The translations under genes and the position numbers were made by a program. This document shows, in pieces, positions 60,634 through 64,000 of a stretch of DNA of 64,000 nucleotides (position 1 is its first letter; each line of letters begins with the position of its first letter). Origin of the DNA: CAWJPY01 sp963844865 (GTDB taxonomy: Bacteria; Acidobacteriota; Thermoanaerobaculia; Thermoanaerobaculales; Sulfomarinibacteraceae); the NCBI GenBank assembly GCA_963844865.1, contig CAWJPY010000020.1, positions 185,196 to 249,195 of the forward strand, written 5' to 3'. Under the pieces are notes generated by a model, which saw only the letters and a program-made list of their open reading frames with translations, had not been told where the DNA came from and searched no databases.

Positions 60634-61170
60634 CTATTCGATCCAGACCCTGACGTTGGCCTCGGACGACTCCACGGTCACCAGGTCACCGTTGGGGAGG
60701 TTGTCGAGACCCTTCAGAAAGGCGGCCACGTCGATCTCGTTGTGGTCGTCCACGTGCAGGGAGTCGATGAGGCTGGCCGGCACCGTGACCTTCACGATGG
60801 CGTGCTCATCCTCCTTCTGGTTGACGTCGATGGTGACCGTCCCCGCCTTCTTGGACACCAGGACGTCGGCCTCGGGGGAGTCCACCTTCACGAAGTCGCC
60901 GTCGGGGGCGGTCTTGATGGCCTCGAAGACCTTCGGCCAGTCGACGTCGGTGTCGCCGATGTCCATGTCCACCTTGCCGCCGTGGAGCTGCTCCACGTTG
61001 ACGGCCTGGACGAGCTGCAGAACCAGGTTCATGGGCAGGTGCACCTGGACCTTGGTCCCTTCCTCGTGCTCGGTGACGTTGACGTTGAGCCACCGGGTGT
61101 TCTCGGCGGCGAGGGCCGGGCCGGCGGCCGCCAGGGCGATGATGAAGAGTGCGACGACTGTCTTTCTCAT
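60634..61170 (-). CDS. Exported protein of unknown function
   Basis: A 178-residue protein with a signal peptide (RKTVVALFIIALAAAGPALA). The mature part begins NTRWLNVNVTEHEEGTKVQVHLPMNLVLQLV and has repeated strands DFVKVDSPEADVLVSKKAGTVTIDVNQ and DLVTVESSEANVRVWIE. These last units match the neighbouring gene at 60089. GGAGGACGCGCC precedes the ATG. The repeated V-x-V-x-S-x-E-A-x-V signature suggests an envelope protein. Its place next to PspC hints at membrane stress, by context only. Confidence 0.75.
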   Translation of the reverse strand: MRKTVVALFIIALAAAGPALAAENTRWLNVNVTEHEEGTKVQVHLPMNLVLQLVQAVNVEQLHGGKVDMDIGDTDVDWPKVFEAIKTAPDGDFVKVDSPEADVLVSKKAGTVTIDVNQKEDEHAIVKVTVPASLIDSLHVDDHNEIDVAAFLKGLDNLPNGDLVTVESSEANVRVWIE

Positions 61171-61244
61171 GGCGCGTCCTCCGTGTCTGTCATCCATAAC
61201 GAGCGCATCCACCCGGTATTAACGGGGTCGGGGGGTGGAAGGTT

Positions 61245-61448
61245 CTACTGCGGTTCGTTGGGCATCACCAGCCACAGGATGAGGTAGACGAGGATCCCGG
61301 GGAACCCTGCGGAGAGGACGGACACCAACACGTACAGCACGCGCACCGTGGTCGGGCTCCAGCCCAGCCAGCCGGCGAGGCCTCCGCAGACCCCGGCGAT
61401 CATGCGGTGCGATCGTGATCGGTAGAGTGTGTGGTTGCCCGTGCTCAT
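61245..61448 (-). CDS. PspC-domain membrane protein
   Basis: A 67-residue protein that is a single PspC domain: LYRSRSHRMIAGVCGGLAGWLGWSPTTVRVLYVLVSV and a second hydrophobic stretch FPGILVYLILWLVMPNEP. The motif R-x-I-x-G-V-C-x-G-L-A-x-x-(F/L)-x-x(6)-R and the final W-x-x-x-P are classic. Stand-alone PspC proteins sit in the inner membrane and take part in phage-shock-type envelope stress responses. GGGAGGGACAGGACC precedes the ATG. It follows the POT transporter gene by 62 bp. Confidence 0.92.
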   Translation of the reverse strand: MSTGNHTLYRSRSHRMIAGVCGGLAGWLGWSPTTVRVLYVLVSVLSAGFPGILVYLILWLVMPNEPQ

Positions 61449-61510
61449 GGTCCTGTCCCTCCCTTCGTCCCCGCCGCCCCGTGTGAGATACGGGGGGCGA
61501 CGGTGCGGGT

Positions 61511-62863
61511 TCAGACCGGCGGCGCCTGGCGCCGGCGGTCGATGTGCGCGGTGATCCAGACGTAGAGCAGCAGGAGCAGGAACGACGCCACGCCGACACC
61601 GGTGTAGGCATACCAGAGGTAATTGGCGTGGGCGTAGGCCTCGGGCATGGGGGCCTGGCCGGCCAGGGCCAGGGCGTGCTGCGCCTGCACCGCCGGCGGC
61701 AGGGTCGACGGCGCCGGGCAGTAGCGGGCGAGCAAGAACCCAGAGAACACGAAGGCGAACACCCAGGCGAAGAAGACGTTGACCTGGGCGAACCCCAGGA
61801 AGACGCCCTCCTTGCCGCGGGGCGCCTGCCGGGAGGCGTACTCGAGGTACTTGGGCGACAGGAAGCACTCGGCCACGCCCTGGATGGCGATTCCGAGGAC
61901 CATCGTGGCGGTGATGGGGTGGACGGCCACCCCGAAGATGTGGAGCGGGCCGCTGAACCACGAGGAGGCGGCCATGGCCAGCGACGCGAGCGGGATGAGG
62001 GCCATGGCGAGCAGGATGGAGCGTTCCGGCCGCCAGCGTCGAACCATCTGGGTGACGGCCACCACCAGCAGCACCACCACCGCCGGGTTGACGTTGGCGT
62101 ACCACTCCGGCTTGTAGGACTCCCCGGCCATGCGCAGCACGTACGCCGGCATGGCGGCGTAGAGCTGCCCCTGGATGGCCCAGAAGCCGGCGGTGATGAG
62201 GATCAGGGCGAAGAAGCGCAGGTTGGAGAGCGCCATCCACATGCCCTGCAGGGTCTCGCGGACCGAGCGGGGCTGGGCATCCTTGGCCTCTGGCGGGTGA
62301 TAGATGAGGAGCACCAGGATCAGGGCGACGAGGGCGGCGCCGGCGGAGAAGTACGGCACCGTCTCCACCCCCATGCGGATGCGCATGGGAGCCACGATGG
62401 TCTTGCCGGTGAAAGAGCCGATGTTGACGATCATGTAGAAGATGGAGAAGGCGCGGGCGCGGTTGGTGGTGTCCGAGGTCTTGGACACAGTGCCGGTGAT
62501 CACCGGCTTCACGAACGCGCCCCCTACCACCACCAGTGCCAGCCCCGCCAGGACCGGCCCCAGGGTGTGGAAGACGCCCAGGATGCCGTAGCCCACCGTG
62601 AGCAGGGCGAAGGCGAGGGCCAGGGCCCTGCGGAAGCCCATGCGGTCGGCGGCGGCGCCGGTGAAGAAGGGCAGCAGGTAGATCCAGCCCGAGAAGGCGC
62701 CGGCCACCACACCCGCCTGCACGTCGTCCAGGCCCACCACCCGGGTGAGGTAGAGCTGCAGGGCGATGAAGGTGCCGTAGAAGGCCGCCCGCTCGCAGAG
62801 CTCGGCGGCGTTGCCGGTCCAGAACGCGCGCGGGAAGCGCCAGGTGGTCCGTTCCTCGGTCAT
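61511..62863 (-). CDS. POT-family proton-coupled oligopeptide transporter (MFS)
   Basis: A 450-residue protein with about 12 hydrophobic helices. The POT signature is in helix 1 (GNAAELCERAAFYGTFIALQLYL, that is E-x2-ER-x2-FYG), which carries the proton-coupling ExxER. Helix 2 has AGAFSGWIYLLPFFTGAAADR. Helices 4-5 show VGGAFVKPVITGTVSKTSD. Members import di- and tripeptides with protons. The family's usual YY after ER is FY. GAGGGAGGAGC precedes the ATG. It is the first gene of a four-gene unit with PspC. Confidence 0.88.
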   Translation of the reverse strand: MTEERTTWRFPRAFWTGNAAELCERAAFYGTFIALQLYLTRVVGLDDVQAGVVAGAFSGWIYLLPFFTGAAADRMGFRRALALAFALLTVGYGILGVFHTLGPVLAGLALVVVGGAFVKPVITGTVSKTSDTTNRARAFSIFYMIVNIGSFTGKTIVAPMRIRMGVETVPYFSAGAALVALILVLLIYHPPEAKDAQPRSVRETLQGMWMALSNLRFFALILITAGFWAIQGQLYAAMPAYVLRMAGESYKPEWYANVNPAVVVLLVVAVTQMVRRWRPERSILLAMALIPLASLAMAASSWFSGPLHIFGVAVHPITATMVLGIAIQGVAECFLSPKYLEYASRQAPRGKEGVFLGFAQVNVFFAWVFAFVFSGFLLARYCPAPSTLPPAVQAQHALALAGQAPMPEAYAHANYLWYAYTGVGVASFLLLLLYVWITAHIDRRRQAPPV

Positions 62864-62938
62864 GCTCCTCCCTCGGGGTCGGGGCACTCTAGCACGCCGC
62901 CGCTTCTCGCCATCCCCGCGCCCGCCCACCCGGCGGAG

Positions 62939-63290
62939 GAGAGCAGGACACAACGCAAAGGCGCAAAGGCGCCAAGACGCAAAGCCTCAGCCCGCCCGGG
63001 GGAAGATGAAACGCAGAGACGCAGAGGCGCGGAGCCTCCGCTCGCCCCGGGACATGGTCGGCCGCTTCAACTTTGGTGTCATCCTGAGGCCGACACTCGG
63101 TCCGCCGAGTGCGGGCAAAGATCCCCGAGAGAACCAGAGTCGCGGCTGGGGGAGGTGCCCACCGGAGGCAGGGGGCCCGCTCGCGCCCTCCGGCGCTCGG
63201 GAGGGGGATCTTCGACTCGCCACGGCGCTCGGGCTCGGTGCCCGAGCGCCGCGCTCGCTCAGCATGACAGCGCGTCGAGGTGTGACGACG
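62939..63290. repeat. Dispersed repeats in the gap before the IS110 element
   Basis: Two kinds adjoin. At 62950-63040 the CGCAAAGGCGCAAAGG / CGCAGAGACGCAGAGG octamers occur, as near 50340 and 59212. At 63075-63270 a CATCCTGAGGCCGACACTCG module appears in the opposite sense to the copy at 56690-56740, and it ends CTCGCTCAGCATGACAG. I see no gene in 62864-63670. Confidence 0.7.
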
Positions 63291-63474
63291 AGGAGGAGAT
63301 CGCCGCCGCTCACTGCCGCCGACCACTGCCCCGGCTCGCGGACGCTGGGACCTGCCTTTCCGCCCGTCTGCCACGTGACGCCTCCCGAAGCGCGCCCACG
63401 ATCGAGGCCTTCCCCGTGGTTGCCACCGCTGACACTTTCCCGACCCCAGCGAGCACCCGGTCCGCCCGCTCGTA

Positions 63475-64000
63475 AAAGTGTCACCAGTGGAGTCCTATAT
63501 AAAAAGAAACGAGCACGGACATGGCTCTGCGTGCCTGCCTTCGTGGCTACCAGTGGTGCGCCGTCCGTGCTCGTAAGCCATGCGCGTCGCCTGATAGGGA
63601 CCTCGCCGAGATGGCTGATAGAGGCTCGACGACACGCGGCATGGACATTGTATGAGAGGGGGAGAGGAGAGTGAAGGGGGACTTCAGGATCGTCGGGTTT
63701 GACTGCGGGGAGGATGAGCACGGAGCGGTGTTGTTGGGCACGGACGGGGAGGTGGAGAGAACGATCGAGGTGGTGAATCGGAGGGACGAGATCGAGCGAG
63801 TGTTGGCGGAGCTGATGCTGGCGATTGGGCCGGGCTCGCGCCTGGGGGTGGTGGTGGAGTCGAAGCGGTCGCACGGGCGGATCGTGGCCGACGTGGCGCA
63901 GGCGTTGGGCTGTCGGGTATGGCAGGTGAACACGGTCGCGCTGAATCACTCAAGGGCCTTGGAAGGTCAGCCGCGCAAGGACGACGAGTGGGATGCCTAC
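63475..64000 (+). mobile_element. IS110-family insertion sequence, left part (continues past the window)
   Basis: It comprises a non-coding left region of roughly 190 bp with local hairpins and the start of an IS110-type transposase. ACGAGCACGGAC (63509-63520) and GTCCGTGCTCGT (63563-63574) form a 12-bp stem with a 42-nt loop. IS110 elements lack terminal inverted repeats and encode a structured guide (bridge) RNA in one non-coding end, and this region is where it would lie. The exact left boundary is not determinable without an empty-site comparison; 63475 is a guess at where repeat DNA ends. Confidence 0.6.
63671..64000 (+). CDS. IS110-family DEDD transposase, N-terminal part (truncated by window edge)
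   Basis: The frame from GTG 63671 stays open to the last base (110 codons). It reads FRIVGFDCGEDEHGAVLL (first catalytic Asp of the RuvC-like DEDD fold in GFDCG), then LGVVVESKRSHGRIVADVAQALG (Glu in VVESK) and VWQVNTVALNHSRALEGQ. It ends RKDDEWDAY, where the Asp-Asp and the D-A-Y segment are the second acidic cluster of the IS110 RuvC-like domain. GGAGAGGAGA lies directly before the GTG. The second, serine-bearing domain is outside the window. Confidence 0.88.
   Translation, partial: MKGDFRIVGFDCGEDEHGAVLLGTDGEVERTIEVVNRRDEIERVLAELMLAIGPGSRLGVVVESKRSHGRIVADVAQALGCRVWQVNTVALNHSRALEGQPRKDDEWDAY

Overview
Origin. The window has high GC and dense coding. It carries an Oar-like TonB receptor with an N-terminal carboxypeptidase-regulatory domain, sulfatase-TPR fusions, VWRTDLRMVNP-type secreted repeat proteins, NtrC-family regulation and an octaheme cytochrome c. 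This mix suggests a chromosome of an Acidobacteriota-type bacterium (Thermoanaerobaculia-like) or a close relative. That is inference: there is no rRNA or marker-gene phylogeny. Three long genes are broken by single-base indels at short G/C runs, which points to consensus errors in an assembled (possibly metagenomic) genome.

Layout 1-10.2 kb. A partial Cache-type sensor runs off the left edge. Next come a fluoride-resistance unit (fluoride riboswitch, CrcB, DUF190), DoxX, a frameshifted secreted repeat protein, a large sulfatase-TPR protein, a small exported protein, an octaheme cytochrome c and an acetate-uptake-type membrane protein.

10.2-20.1 kb. A four-helix-bundle gene, a 25-bp-arm hairpin and an 18 x 13 bp tandem array precede a minus-strand regulatory operon: UspA, cytidylate-kinase-like + membrane domain, TSUP anion exporter, response regulator, histidine kinase, cytidylate-kinase-like + BON, response regulator. 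The operon starts at a near-consensus sigma-54 promoter. An NtrC-type activator gene ends just upstream of it, followed by a third kinase-like gene. This looks like a self-contained sigma-54 signalling/transport module of unknown purpose.

20.2-35.1 kb. PAP2, a methyltransferase, a P3A proton ATPase, alpha-glucan phosphorylase, a four-helix-bundle pseudogene interrupted by a REP-like palindrome, a multi-Fe-S protein, gamma-glutamyltranspeptidase, a thioesterase, a zinc ribbon, a HAD hydrolase and an EFR1-type flavodoxin-ferredoxin.

35.3-40.4 kb. A cluster of integron gene cassettes without an integrase. Seven minus-strand cassettes are separated by recognisable attC sites: cupin; RHH/RelE; CPBP protease; MazEF; cysteine hydrolase; OsmC + ACT; HD protein. 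It is followed by about 4.7 tandem copies of a 264-bp unit, the complete ones carrying the last 25 nt of the adjacent tRNA-Leu(CAG).

42.2-56.4 kb. RNase R (frameshifted), then a plus-strand lipid/acyl cluster: TetR, TonB receptor, SDR, KAS III-like enzyme (frameshifted), alpha/beta hydrolase, acyl-CoA ligase, thiolase and two more alpha/beta hydrolases. Heptad-repeat hairpins fill its intergenic gaps.

56.4-64 kb. Mosaic dispersed repeats, a second TonB receptor, an operon of POT transporter, PspC and two paralogous exported proteins, then the 5' part of an IS110-family element at the right edge.
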